Source of the DNA: Thysanoteuthis rhombus
Lineage: Eukaryota > Mollusca > Cephalopoda > Oegopsida > Thysanoteuthidae
Direction of reading: 5' to 3'
Assembly: GCA_963457665.1 (NCBI GenBank)
Contig: OY735237.1
Span: 3,722,822-3,786,821, forward strand
DNA length: 64,000 nucleotides
In this document: piece by piece, positions 27,301 through 36,779 of the stretch
How the letters are laid out: every line of letters starts with the position of its first letter
Numbering within the stretch: position 1 is the first letter of the stretch
The notes under the pieces: generated by a model
The model's input: only the letters and a program-made list of their open reading frames with translations
Databases searched by the model: none
What the model was told of the DNA's origin: nothing
Made by a program: the position numbers and the translations under genes

Positions 27301-28733
27301 AATACAGTTTATTTTCAACGTAAATTTGTTTAATCGAAATAAGTGGGAAAATGTCTTCATATTGAAATAACTAGGAACATATTATTAAGCTGTATCCAAA
27401 GAAACAATTATGCGAGAAATGAGAAAAAAAATCTGAAAACCCCAATTTTTTTTCAAAATTGGAAAGATTGTCGGAAATAAAACCGCTCTAAAGGATAAGA
27501 AAATTAACAATAAATAAAACAATCGACAAGCAAGATTTTAGAAGCTTTTGAAGAAAGGTACTTTTCCCTTGAATAGGAAATGATAAACAACGGTATTTAT
27601 AGGTTACGGTTACTCTGGTCTCAACAAAGTAAATAAATAAAAGATGCTGGTGTTCAAAAATAAATTTTCTCTCAATAAAGTATATCTTGACATTTAAAAA
27701 AAAAATCGTATTTCGGGTGAAAGAATTTACAATAATGAAAAAAAAAATTGATTTGAGAAGCAATTCAGCTTTTTAACTGAACAATTTGCAAATATGAGCA
27801 AATAGATCTCATTTCCTATTAACGAATATGAATTTCTTTTGTTGAAATGAGATTGCAGTCTTCAAACCGATATTTATGATAATGAAAAAATAAAAATAAA
27901 AGGAAATATACACAAAAAAGATCGTTTTCGAATATTTTTTCACTCGAAATAGTATACTATGTCTACAAGGTAACAGAAAAGTATTTGAATGTAGGTAAAT
28001 CCATTTTTATGATATAAAACCATCGGGATATTTTTTTTTACCCCTAAACTAACGGAATCCCCTTTTTTTTTCTTGTTTCCACCCCCAAAAGAAAATTAAG
28101 GTTTTTTGGCAAAATACAAACAATTGCATATTTATTTTTCACTGAAATATCTTCGCAAATGTTTATTCTACGCAGAATCGATTTCATTTTGATAAGATAT
28201 GCGACTAATTCTGAAATAAAACCAAATAATACGAAGGAAATAAAAGTAAAAATCGAGAGAGACACGTTGTTTGTTGTAGTCGTAGCAGTCATGGACGAGA
28301 AGCAACACTTAATTTAAAGAAAAACAATAACACTCTTTTCACTAGATAAAACTAATTCCTCTCCAAAAATAAAAAAAACTTCCATAAAATAATTGCCCAT
28401 TGCAAACCAATAATTAAATAATTGCAAAATATTTAACAAACAAAAATGAATCTTCAGAAAATCCGTTTTTAAAATAGAGCCTTTCAACACAAAGATGGCG
28501 AAGTAAGGACGATGCCGGGCCGAACAAGACAATCTAGCGAAAGAGAGCCCTTTAGAAAACAGCATTTTATTGCACGGACTAAAGAACAAATTTACATTGC
28601 AAATTGCTCAGATGAACGCACGGATCTTCGGTGCACATTTTGGCATCATTTCTCGCCATTTATTAAACAGTCTTACCTGATTAAAATCCTCTTCTAGGTT
28701 GTCATACAAATCAATATCGACGCCTTCCGCCAT
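2775..28733 (-). CDS. CPSF6: CPSF6-type cleavage factor Im subunit, spliced, 3' end outside window
   Basis: Ten coding exons (28677-28733, 22852-22926, 12036-12140, 11120-11223, 8497-8663, 7437-7613, 6331-6440, 5571-5661, 4456-4509, 2775-2813) join in one frame for 326 codons plus one base. All have GT-AG borders. The product starts with an acidic segment containing two DLYD motifs, then one RRM at about residues 66-150 (RNP2 LYVGNL at 72-77, RNP1 GQSKGFAVV at 110-118), then a Pro/Gly-rich low-complexity region. The segment [16 protein letters not shown] and the block [12 protein letters not shown] are hallmarks of CPSF6; CPSF7 is the nearest alternative, and an invertebrate may have one gene for both. 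The family binds NUDT21 (CFIm25) and RNA at UGUA sites, and controls poly(A) site choice in the nucleus. The conserved C-terminal alpha-helical block and the RS-like tail were not found, so the last exons must lie to the left of position 1. Confidence 0.95.
4456..4509 (-). CDS. CPSF6: CPSF6 coding exon 9 (Pro-rich microexon)
   Basis: The exon is 54 nt, phase 1 in and out, flanked by CAACTAG and GTAATG. Joined to exon 8 it reads [18 protein letters not shown]. Being a phase-1 symmetric exon, it could be skipped without a frameshift. Confidence 0.8.
5571..5661 (-). CDS. CPSF6: CPSF6 coding exon 8 (Pro-rich)
   Basis: The exon is 91 nt, phase 0 in and phase 1 out, flanked by TTTTAG and GTAATT. 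It encodes [19 protein letters not shown] and a short EWDR segment. Confidence 0.92.
6331..6440 (-). CDS. CPSF6: CPSF6 coding exon 7 (Pro/Gly-rich)
   Basis: The exon is 110 nt, phase 1 in and phase 0 out, flanked by AAACAG and GTAAGT. The translation is almost entirely P/G/R (for example [16 protein letters not shown]), typical of the CPSF6 Pro-rich domain. Confidence 0.92.
7437..7613 (-). CDS. CPSF6: CPSF6 coding exon 6 (Ser/Arg/Gly then Pro-rich)
   Basis: The exon is 177 nt, phase 1 in and out. The translation is a low-complexity segment with [16 protein letters not shown] followed by repeated Q/P/G ([13 protein letters not shown]). It has no recognisable fold, as expected for the CPSF6 linker. 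Confidence 0.9.
8497..8663 (-). CDS. CPSF6: CPSF6 coding exon 5 (end of RRM)
   Basis: The exon is 167 nt. It encodes the rest of the RRM ([28 protein letters not shown]) and the conserved post-RRM helix [10 protein letters not shown], then enters the Pro-rich region. It ends in phase 1 at CAG/GTGAGG. Confidence 0.95.
11120..11223 (-). CDS. CPSF6: CPSF6 coding exon 4 (RRM)
   Basis: The exon is 104 nt, phase 0 in and phase 2 out. It encodes [16 protein letters not shown] through ENRANGQSK. The donor is placed AAAGG/GTTAGT because this lets the split Gly codon join exon 5 to give [11 protein letters not shown], as in CPSF6. Confidence 0.95.
12036..12140 (-). CDS. CPSF6: CPSF6 coding exon 3 (start of RRM)
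   Basis: There are 35 codons in phase 0 on both sides. The exon encodes the linker and the first RRM strand, ending [15 protein letters not shown] with RNP2 LYVGNL. The 10.7 kb intron before it is the longest in this gene. Confidence 0.96.
14040..14085 (+). repeat. Degenerate CTGAAGA-hairpin element (copy 1)
   Basis: CACCCTGAAGAAGACTG followed by TAGAGTACAAAAGCCAAAAC and ATTGTGTTC matches the family best preserved at 45175-45222. The GAAAC box has decayed to AAAAC, and stem pairing is partly lost. Confidence 0.6.
16826..17085 (-). repeat. Tandem dimer of a tRNA-like SINE unit
   Basis: Two diverged units of about 128 bp (16826-16953 and 16954-17085) each start GTGATTTGAAATCATA and share GAGTCT/GACTAGTCTTA.ATAT and ATACATAAAGACTTA.TTCATT. 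On the minus strand each unit has a B-box-like GATTTCAAATC preceded by an A-box-like GTTGATAAGAG or equivalent. A tRNA-derived SINE dimer is the best reading. Confidence 0.55.
20611..20638. repeat. (GA)n microsatellite
   Basis: About 28 bp of AG dinucleotide in CPSF6 intron 2. Confidence 0.95.
21337..21380. repeat. (AAT)n plus poly-A
   Basis: Ten AAT units run into a 16-base A run. This could be the tail of a retroelement, but no recognisable body precedes it. Confidence 0.85.
22852..22926 (-). CDS. CPSF6: CPSF6 coding exon 2
   Basis: There are 25 codons in phase 0 on both sides, flanked by TTTCAG and GTAAGT. The translation contains SDLYDDVI, matching the conserved IDLYDDVI motif of CPSF6. 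The intron to exon 1 is about 5.75 kb. Confidence 0.95.
24340..24882 (-). repeat. Interspersed repeat family A (minus copy)
   Basis: On the minus strand it starts GAAACTGTCAACCAAAACTG and passes through CAGTTTTCAAGTCATTCTGT, TGCATACAGGCC, and a distal block with GTGATGACTACTCAACA and CAATGAATAAG on the plus strand. At least nine other copies lie in this window, mostly inside or around ALPK1. The central part is diverged. Confidence 0.65.
28677..28733 (-). CDS. CPSF6: CPSF6 coding exon 1
   Basis: This exon has 19 codons, [19 protein letters not shown], and ends at a consensus donor (CAG/GTAAG) in phase 0. The start is supported by similarity to the CPSF6 N-terminus, which in vertebrates also begins M-A-x-G-V-D and ends EEFNQ. 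A purine-rich tract (GAAA/GAAAG repeats on the minus strand) lies just upstream in the presumed 5' leader. Confidence 0.95.
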
Positions 28734-28870
28734 TTTTCCCACTCTTTTTTTTCTTTCTTTCTTTTTTTTTCTGAGTTTTTCTTAGCACGCGTGCTGCCAC
28801 CCGGCGGTCATACAATGAAACAACACGTCTCAAGGGAGGTCATTCGTGTTGTTGAACCGGGTTTCTTCCG
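28734..28870 (-). promoter_or_regulatory. Probable CPSF6 promoter and 5' leader
   Basis: Upstream of the CPSF6 ATG, the leader is an A/G-rich tract (28741-28771) followed by a locally GC-richer stretch with CpGs (CACGCGTGCTGCC, CCCGGCGG). The surrounding DNA is CpG-poor. No TATA box is visible at a convincing distance. Confidence 0.4.
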
Positions 28871-30689
28871 CTTTCACAATAAAATACACTTAGGTTGGAT
28901 CTTTTTTTTTTTTAAATTCATTTCTTGATTAGATGTATTGTTCAGGTGGATAATTTGGAAGAACAACCTTATTCTTTACTTATTTAATAATCATTGCCTT
29001 TTAAAGGACATTATTTAACGATTTATTTTGTTCTGTTTCGCAAGCGATTTCTCCAGAGTTCGATCTCGATGGGTGCCTAATTATTGAGGCCTTGTGCTAG
29101 GGCCCCTGAAATGAAATTTATCAAAGGGTAAAAAGTTTCTCTCGGGGCCCTTTTGTCGCCCCCTCCATTGCTCACCCAGTTTGGGGATCCTGGGCCCCTT
29201 TTCTTTTTTCCTCCTGGGCTTAGGTACGATGTTCTACAGCACACATCCTTTCTCACTGGCCCTGCCTTGTACCAGATTTGACTACGTTTGAATTACCCAC
29301 GTACTAACACAAAGCAGACTTATTTTCTAAATAATTAAACTGGATATTACAAACCGAAATGGTTCCGACCTCTTAAAATATAGAAAACATTTTCGCCTTA
29401 AATTGTGGTTTAAAACCTTCGTTTCTTCATGAAATTTGTTAGCTTGGAAAAGGTTAACGCTTAAAGATTTAGTGGGGGGCTATTTACAATGTAATTATAA
29501 TGCTAAACTCGACCCTCATCTTCCGCTATTCGTACGGAATCACAGCTTACATGAGTTATCTTCCGCTTGTTGGGAATTTATTTTTTTTATGAATTTTCTA
29601 ATTTATTTTTATTTCTAAGCATCATTTCATAAAAAATAATTAATCAATTTGGGAGCTTGATTTTTAAAACATTTGTTGACGCTTCAAGTATTCAAAAAAT
29701 CTTGCTAATTTAAACGACATTTTAAAAATTTCGTAAGTATTTCTGTGCTTTCATCAAGGTTATGCATGACCCCTAAAGCTTTAATGAAAGCATATAAATT
29801 ACTTGCGAAATTGTTTTACGATCTTAACAAGGGTAGGTGGGTGGCTGACTGAATACTTCGGACTTGAACTTCCGTACGAATGGTGAAAAGAAAGGGTCCA
29901 TTTTAACATTATAGGTACATTGTAAATAGAGCACCCGTTTTGAAATCTCAAAGAATTTCTTTTAAGCTGATTTTTCAATTTCCCCGAGGAAAGGAATGTG
30001 TGAGAATTGAAACAACAAATACGGTTTCTCTTTGGGATAGAAACTTGAAAAATACGTTTGCTATACTGTGCAAGGGACGTAATCAAGATAGACGTTATAC
30101 ATGATTAGCTGCTGCTGTTGAAATTCTAGGGATCAAATGAAAGCTGAAAATTGTGAACATTTGCAACTGCATTTAATAAATTCAACTGGAAAGTACTTAT
30201 GTGTTTAAAGTCAATATTATTTTTCTCCATATTCGTGACTTCAACCTTTTTTATCATTTCAAAAGTCCATTTGAGAAACAAATACGATGAAAATATCTAA
30301 TCTTCCTGTGTTGTTATTTGTAACCCAACCTTAACCCTTAACACTGACCCTAATACTAAGCAGGACCCTACTTAACAGTAAATTAGACTCCGTTGCAGTT
30401 AAATTTAATAAAATACGGCTTCAAATGTTCAGAAATTTCCGCTTTCATTGGTTCATAATAGTTTGACCACCGCTAATCGTGTCTGCCGAGAAGTTATCTC
30501 CTTTGCAAAACATTGACAACGTTTAAATGTACCTATTCCAAACAATTACCAACCAAATTATTTGCAGATTTTCTTTTCTATCTTTGATAAGCAGGACATT
30601 TCCCATTCAGTTGTGCCTAAAACTAAACTATTTGAACATCTCAGGATTTTATAGAAAGCCTTCTTCGTATTGAGTAGACAAAAAAGTGT

Positions 30690-30925
30690 AAATTTTCAGA
30701 AAACAAATGGGTTCAAACTCGGGATAAATTTAGCCTAAAATTACATTGCAAACTGTTCGGACCTCCCCCTCACACACTTAAACTAAAGACCTATCGAGGT
30801 GAGTAGGTGAGGGTGGGTAATTAATTGAAATTTTTTTTGTAGACATAAGGAATGAAATGCTAAAATTTTCAGCCCTTTAGCTCAATCGGTTCGGCCTGTA
30901 TGCATGATACATGATATAGTGGAAC
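30690..30925 (-). repeat. Repeat family A (partial minus copy)
   Basis: GGATAAATTTAGCC, ACATTGCAAACTGTTCGGAC and TTCAGCCCTTTAGCTCAATC match the inner part of family A copies such as 63380-63620. TTTAGCTCAATCGGT reads like a tRNA A-box. Confidence 0.6.
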
Positions 30926-30984
30926 GAAGATTCACAACACAATCACCCTTATGTTTCTGCCCTGTTAGGCATCTTGAGGCGAAT

Positions 30985-31050
30985 ATATTTCAAGCTCTAC
31001 TCTAAACCAACTTAATATTTAAAATTGAATGAATCGAACACTTTATGAAG

Positions 31051-31052
<2 letters not shown>
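30985..31052 (+). repeat. Repeat family D copy 1, abutting (TA)n
   Basis: ATTTCAAGCTCTACTCTAAA and GAATCGAACACTTTATGAAG recur at 34412-34490. Copy 1 ends directly in a TA tract. Confidence 0.7.
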
Positions 31053-31082
<30 letters not shown>

Positions 31083-31137
31083 CGTGTATATATTCATACG
31101 TATATATATATACGTATATATACGTGCATATATATAC

Positions 31138-31177
<40 letters not shown>

Positions 31178-31409
31178 GTGTATATATATACGTATATATG
31201 TATATTTACTTCATAATGTGTATATACGTGTATATATATGTATATACACGTATATACATATATACGTATATATGTATATTTACTTCATAATGTGTATATA
31301 CGTGTATATATATGTATATACACGTATATATATGTACATATATATACGTATATACATATACGTATATATACATACACGTATATATATATGCGTATATATA
31401 CATACATGC

Positions 31410-31500
<91 letters not shown>
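31053..31500. repeat. Long (TA)n array with TACGTG/TACGTA variants
   Basis: About 450 bp of TA-based repeat includes two near-identical 77-bp segments (31194 and 31271 region, sharing TATTTACTTCATAATGTG) and a pure TA run at 31410-31500. Open frames of repeated I-Y residues here are an artefact. Confidence 0.95.
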
Positions 31501-31503
<3 letters not shown>

Positions 31504-31688
31504 ACAAGAGGCGAGTTATACATTATACCGTAATAAAGAAGTATATACGAAATGGAAAAACATTTTTGAAGATTACAATTGAATTTCATTGATAGATATT
31601 GGGGAAAAAAGTGACTGAAGTGACACAAAAAATCTTTTGAAAAAAGTTTTTTATGTTCAGTGTTTAAAGATGTAGAGCTTTCTACACT

Positions 31689-31886
<198 letters not shown>

Positions 31887-32046
31887 GGGGGAAGAGAAAA
31901 CAATAGACTGAGATAGATGTGTATAACTAACCCAAACCTCAACCGGAATATTAAAAAAAAAAAACGTAGCAATATTTAAAATTGAAGAGACGATTCCAAA
32001 TAAAATATCTCTTTTTTCAACTTACAATTTGAATTAATGTCTACAT

Positions 32047-32114
32047 TCTTCTTCTTCTTCGTCTTCGTCTTCTTCTTCTTCTTCTTCTTCTTCTTCTTCT
32101 TCTTCTTCTTCTTT
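32047..32114. repeat. (TTC)n microsatellite
   Basis: About 22 TTC units with two TTCG variants. Confidence 0.95.
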
Positions 32115-32738
32115 TTATTCAATCATTATTTGTTGAATTAGCTTTTGAAGTTTTTTTTCCTTCCTTGACGACCTTTTTCCTATCTGTCGTCTTTATTGGG
32201 GAATTTTTCTTTTATTTTGAACAGGAAAATAGATGACAAGAGAAACCATGTCGACTTACTCTAAAAGTCCGACAACGGAGAGATTTCTTATAGAGAAAGA
32301 TATAATGGCGTCAGTAAACCGTAAAAATAAAATGGAAAACGGTTTTAAAAAGACGCTTTCATTTTTCTTCCAAATATTTAAAAATCCTGAAAAAAAAAAA
32401 AAAGGAAAAAAGTGGTTCAAATGGAATCTGGTCCCGATTGAAAAGTTTCACACCCACGTACACTCGTTGTTTAAAACAGCGCTCAAACTAAAGAAATAAG
32501 AGAAAATAATTGAATAAAAACAAAAGTATGTTCGTACATATCGATTTGAATGGATTAAACTGATCTTTATTTGTGCGCCGTTTTTTAACATCGAGTGTGC
32601 GAGAGTGTGAAACGTTACGATCGGGACCAGCTTCCCTACATTGAACTTGAAATTTATTCTCACTAAAATCCAAGTTTAGTCACGCGGTACATTTCAAGCA
32701 ATTAAAACCCTTCTGGCTAGAAAATGTATATATATGTA

Positions 32739-32740
<2 letters not shown>

Positions 32741-32826
<86 letters not shown>
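32741..32826. repeat. (TA)n microsatellite
   Basis: About 85 bp of TA, directly abutting the 3' product side of the minus-strand hammerhead-like element. Confidence 0.97.
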
Positions 32827-32830
<4 letters not shown>

Positions 32831-32965
32831 TTGTGTCATTCACAGACAGCTGTTTCGTTTTATTACATCTCTTCAGTGTGGCTATAGACTTTCCATTATC
32901 CCATCCAGTACCAGGATTGAAACCTTCGCTTCAGACCCGGAGGCCGATATCCTACCTCTATTTAT
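32826..32965 (-). ncRNA. tRNA-like element carrying a type I hammerhead ribozyme motif
   Basis: Read on the minus strand: B-box-like GGTTTCAATCC (about 32912-32922), then CACA (32880-32877), CTGAAGA (32876-32870), a 13-nt stem II region G...C (32869-32857), GAAAC (32856-32852), AGCTGTC (32851-32845), TGTG (32844-32841). This satisfies the hammerhead core: C3 U4 G5 A6 N7 G8 A9, G12 A13 A14, the A15.1-U16.1 pair and C17, with stem I CACA/TGTG and a two-pair stem III. Predicted cleavage is after 32845. Stem II is weak (G-C, a mismatch, T-A). Similar motifs are known from Penelope-like elements, Schistosoma SINE-like repeats and animal retrozymes; which class this is remains an inference. Confidence 0.65.
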
Positions 32966-33037
32966 TCACGGATGTGTATGTGTGCGTATGCGTGCGTGTG
33001 TGTGTGTGTGTGTTTAAATAGTAGTTCTTCGGGGAAA

Positions 33038-33541
33038 ACCGGCCATTTCCTCCTTTTAAGATAGAAATATAACACCCACATCTGAATTGTAGGTTTTTCC
33101 TCCTGGTATATTAATAGTATATTCTGGGGTTTTTCTGGTCGCTTTTTAGTTTTACCTTCACTAATTTCATAATCAACAGAAGAGCAACAGTAAAACAATC
33201 GAAATAGATGTGTATATGTATTTATTTGGGAAACTTGATATAATTTCTCCGCAAATCGAAAGAGTGCCTGTCGCCCAGGTAAGTTGTGATAGTTTTATTC
33301 AAAGTTTGAATTTAACATTTCCCACCTGTAATTTACTTCTTCTTTAGTATTACCTAATCTTTTGAAATCTATGACTTCTGTAAATTCCGTATTTTCATGT
33401 AATTTATTTATGTTTTTCTTCCTTAATTACGTAAAAAAATGATAATAACGAAAGTAGAGGTCATGGAAAAAAACTTCAAATTTCCCGGAAAAAAGATTTC
33501 AAATATGAAGTATTTCCACCGATGATCTCTCAGTGATTTAC
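33038..33541. repeat. Segmental duplication copy 1 (about 0.5 kb)
   Basis: This is nearly identical to 35340-35846. Differences are a 3-bp insertion and a handful of substitutions, all toward the 3' end. It includes a consensus plus-strand donor, CGCCCAG/GTAAGT, at 33278/33279. Confidence 0.97.
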
Positions 33542-34162
33542 AAGTTAAAAAATGATTTTTCACCCGAGTCTAAATTCGTTGTACGATTAAACTGGTTAAA
33601 CCTTTGGGAAAAAAAGAAGAATTACATTTCCTGATTTTTCAAAGGAAAAAAATCCTAGTTTGTTCACGCGGTGAATAATCAATTTTAAGTAAATATTATA
33701 GTATATTTCACACCCTTGACCCCTTACAATTCACGAAAGGTATACATACTTCTTTTGAAAAACAAATATTTTTATGTCTTTAGGGAAAAGAAAAAGTCAG
33801 TTTTCCCAGATTTTTATTAAACATTTCATAAAATAAAAACGTCTTAAAACACATAGAAACATCTAGATTCTCCAGAAAAAAATCTAGAAAATACTTTAAA
33901 TACTCTTATTGACTTAAATGTGACGTTAATCTTTAGGAATTATTTCAACAAAGTAAAACTTACTTGATTAAGTAAAAATATTACTAATTTTATTTCGATA
34001 ATTTGAATAAAGATATAACTTGTGTCATTAAAAATAATTTAAATTGCAATTTCTGAGATCAAGACGCAAATAAAAACATCTAAAATGAAAAACAAAGGTT
34101 TGGCAATATTGAACGAAGGATAAAACTCTGTCTATGTCTATTGATCTATCCATCACAGCCTG

Positions 34163-34166
<4 letters not shown>

Positions 34167-34235
<69 letters not shown>

Positions 34236-34340
34236 TGAGAGAGAGATAAAAATATAGATAGAAACAGACTGAGATAGATAGCAAAAAAGACTGTGATGTA
34301 TATATATATATATATACATATGTATATTTTCATATACATA
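34167..34340. repeat. (TA)n, GATA-like and TA tracts
   Basis: A TA tract at 34167-34231, a GAGAGA/GATAGA stretch, then a further TA/TATG tract at 34298-34340. Confidence 0.93.
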
Positions 34341-34356
34341 TATAGATATAAATATC

Positions 34357-34405
34357 AGGTTGTGGATTCGCTACACAAATTGTTTGTGTAGCAAATCCAC
34401 AACCT
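34357..34405. repeat. Near-perfect 23-bp palindrome
   Basis: Arms 34357-34379 and 34383-34405 match at 22 of 23 positions around a 3-nt loop. The arm begins AGGTTGTGGATT and continues with a CGCTACACAAA end. The transcript or single strand would fold into a strong hairpin. Confidence 0.95.
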
Positions 34406-34411
34406 ACTATT

Positions 34412-34490
34412 TATTTCAAGCTCTACTCTAAAACAACTCAACTCCATGAGTAAAATATTGTATGTATCGAGCACTCTATGAAATAAATTC
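34412..34490 (+). repeat. Repeat family D copy 2
   Basis: TTTCAAGCTCTACTCTAAAA and ATGTATCGAGCACTCTATGA match copy 1 at 30985-31052. It begins six bases after the palindrome. Confidence 0.7.
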
Positions 34491-34574
34491 ATTACATTTC
34501 AGAAGTGGCTTTATATTATTGATATATTATTATATTATGTTATACTGCTAGCCTGATTTGTACCACATATACTG

Positions 34575-34576
<2 letters not shown>

Positions 34577-34652
<76 letters not shown>
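34577..34652. repeat. (TA)n microsatellite
   Basis: About 75 bp of TA, followed by repeat family C. Confidence 0.97.
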
Positions 34653-34655
<3 letters not shown>

Positions 34656-34669
34656 TTATACACGTATGT

Positions 34670-34850
34670 ATCATTACGGAATGGACATATTTGGTCCGAC
34701 AAAACGAAGTATATATTGGGTTATATTTCAGAGATTTATTTGAAATGATCTCCCGTCGTTACACGGTTAATATACCACTCAATTCAGACAACGTTAATAC
34801 AATGAACAAGTAAAGAGAATGGGGCAGCTGCGAATAAGTCTCTATATAAT
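34670..34850 (+). repeat. Repeat family C copy (34.7 kb)
   Basis: CATTACGGAATGGACATATTTGGTCCGACA followed by GAAATGATCTCCCGTCGTTA is shared with 39850-40010 and 40128-40282. It begins next to a TA tract. Confidence 0.7.
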
Positions 34851-34879
34851 ATAACGTGATTTAAATTTCATATATACAT

Positions 34880-35270
34880 ATAGATAGATAACAGGGATTA
34901 GATAGATAGATAGAGAGAAAGATAGATAGATAGATAGAGAAATAGGCTGAGAGATAAGATAGATAGATAGAGAGAGAGAGAAACAGACTGAGAGATAATA
35001 TAGATAGATAGATATAGAAATAGACTGAAATAGATAGATAGATAGAGAAACAGATATATACATACATACATACACATACATACATACACTCATATAAATA
35101 CATACGTATACATACATACATACATACATACATACACAGGCACATATATACACAAACTCATATAAATACATACATATACATACATACATACGTATACATA
35201 CATACATACATACATACATACATACGTATACATACATACGTATACATACATACATACACAAATAAAGAGT
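34880..35270. repeat. GATA/GAGA and TACA microsatellite array
   Basis: TAGA repeats with AGAGAGA and ACAGACTGAGAGA interruptions (34880-35055) change to TACA/TACG repeats (35056-35262). The repeated open frames on the minus strand are artefacts. Confidence 0.95.
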
Positions 35271-35339
35271 CTAGGATTGACAGAGAGACATTCAGAGATC
35301 TCATTGGAAAAAAGTAGTCGACATTGAGTATCGTTGGAC

Positions 35340-35846
35340 ACCGGCCATTTCCTCCTTTTAAGATAGAAATATAACACCCACATCTGAATTGTAGGTTTTT
35401 CCTCCTGGTATATTAATAGTATATTCTGGGGTTTTTCTGGTCGCTTTTTAGTTTTACCTTCACTAATTTCATAATCAACAGAAGAGCAACAGTAAAACAA
35501 TCGAAATAGATGTGTATATGTATTTATTTGGGAAACTTGATATAATTTCTCCGCAAATCGAAAGAGTGCCTGTCGCCCAGGTAAGTTGTGATAGTTTTAT
35601 TCAAAGTTTGAATTTAACATTTCCCACCTGTAATTTACTTCTTCTTTAGTATTACCTAATCTTTTGAAATCTATGACTTCTGTAAATTCCGTATTTTCAT
35701 GTAATTTATTTATGTTTTTCTTCCTTAATTACGTAAAAAAAATATGATAATAACGAAAGTAGAGGTCATGGAAAATAACTTCAAATTTCCCGGAAAAAAG
35801 ATTTCAAATATGAAGTATTACCACCGATGATCTCTCAGTGATTTAC
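35340..35846. repeat. Segmental duplication copy 2 (about 0.5 kb)
   Basis: This is the second copy of 33038-33541, in the same orientation 2.3 kb downstream, with the same CCCAG/GTAAGT at 35580/35581. It is immediately preceded by GATA- and TACA-type arrays and unrelated unique sequence. Confidence 0.97.
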
Positions 35847-36327
35847 AGGTTGAAAAAAAAAAGGCCAAGTTTTTAAATGTATCTTTAATACTTTAATATA
35901 TAATTAATCTGGGAATTGTCTTAAGTTAACTTCTGAAATTATTGAGGTATGGTTTACAAGAGCCTTATTAAATTTATACTTTTTAGCGACTTCAAGTAAT
36001 CAAGTCTTTTTATTTCTGAGTTATATTGTTACGTTTGTTTCTTTTTTTATTCTGTTCTTTTTTTTTCTTCATCTCGATAAAATTTACAAAACACAATTTT
36101 TACTAAGAGAATGATTTCTGATGATAATGTTAAATAAATTGAAATAGACACTTGTGGTTGTAGATTAGGTTAAGAATGGTTGTTAGAATTTAAAAAAAAT
36201 AATGAATAAGTCGAATGAATTGAAGTTGGCTATTAAAAATAACTTCGATGCACGTAAATCTGCTGTAGTCGACAGTTTTAAGAACGAGGAAAATTCAATA
36301 TCAAGACAAGACGATCGGTTAACAGTG

Positions 36328-36330
<3 letters not shown>

Positions 36331-36373
<43 letters not shown>

Positions 36374-36392
36374 ATTTATTCATTCATTCATT
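36331..36392. repeat. (TG)n/(GA)n plus ATTC repeat
   Basis: GTGTGTG followed by a 34-bp GA run, then four ATTC units. Confidence 0.9.
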
Positions 36393-36779
36393 CATATTTA
36401 TAACTTTCTGATTTTTTGAATTTCGGATGATTTTCGGTTTAATTTTGATGCTATGGTTATTCATTTCTATTATGACGCGGATTAACTTGAAACAAATAAT
36501 TTTATTACGGAAACAGGTGTAGAAAAAAACTGGAAATTTTCTATGCCTAAAGTAGATTGGTTTTGTTTTTTTGTCAGTTCATCGATTGACCGTCACTGTG
36601 ATGTGATTGTTAACAAGTTAGTTTATCAGACTATCATTGCTATTGTTGCGAGTTCTACACTTGTTAAGAAAGATGATAGATATTTTTACCTGACACAAAT
36701 GAATCACAATAGCTCGCACGTGTACCAGAGCTAATTATCAAAAAATTATCTAAAATCTTCAATGAAAAAAAAAAACCAG

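Noticed and set aside
28512-28697. 61-codon plus-strand frame overlapping CPSF6 exon 1
   Set aside because: It overlaps the true first exon on the other strand and has no recognisable domain.
31029-31628. Long frames of repeated Ile-Tyr on both strands
   Set aside because: These are translations of TA microsatellites, not proteins.
33039-33198. Minus-strand frame found again at 35341-35500
   Set aside because: It is conserved in both places only because the DNA is duplicated. The body matches no known domain, and the remainder comes from flanking microsatellite in each copy.
34842-35261. Cys/Tyr/Met-rich minus-strand frames of up to 139 codons
   Set aside because: Translations of TACA and GATA arrays.
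36543-36734. 63-codon plus-strand frame upstream of ALPK1
   Set aside because: No similarity to ALPK1 or any family I recognise, no splice context, and an upstream in-frame stop exists before the ALPK1 ATG.
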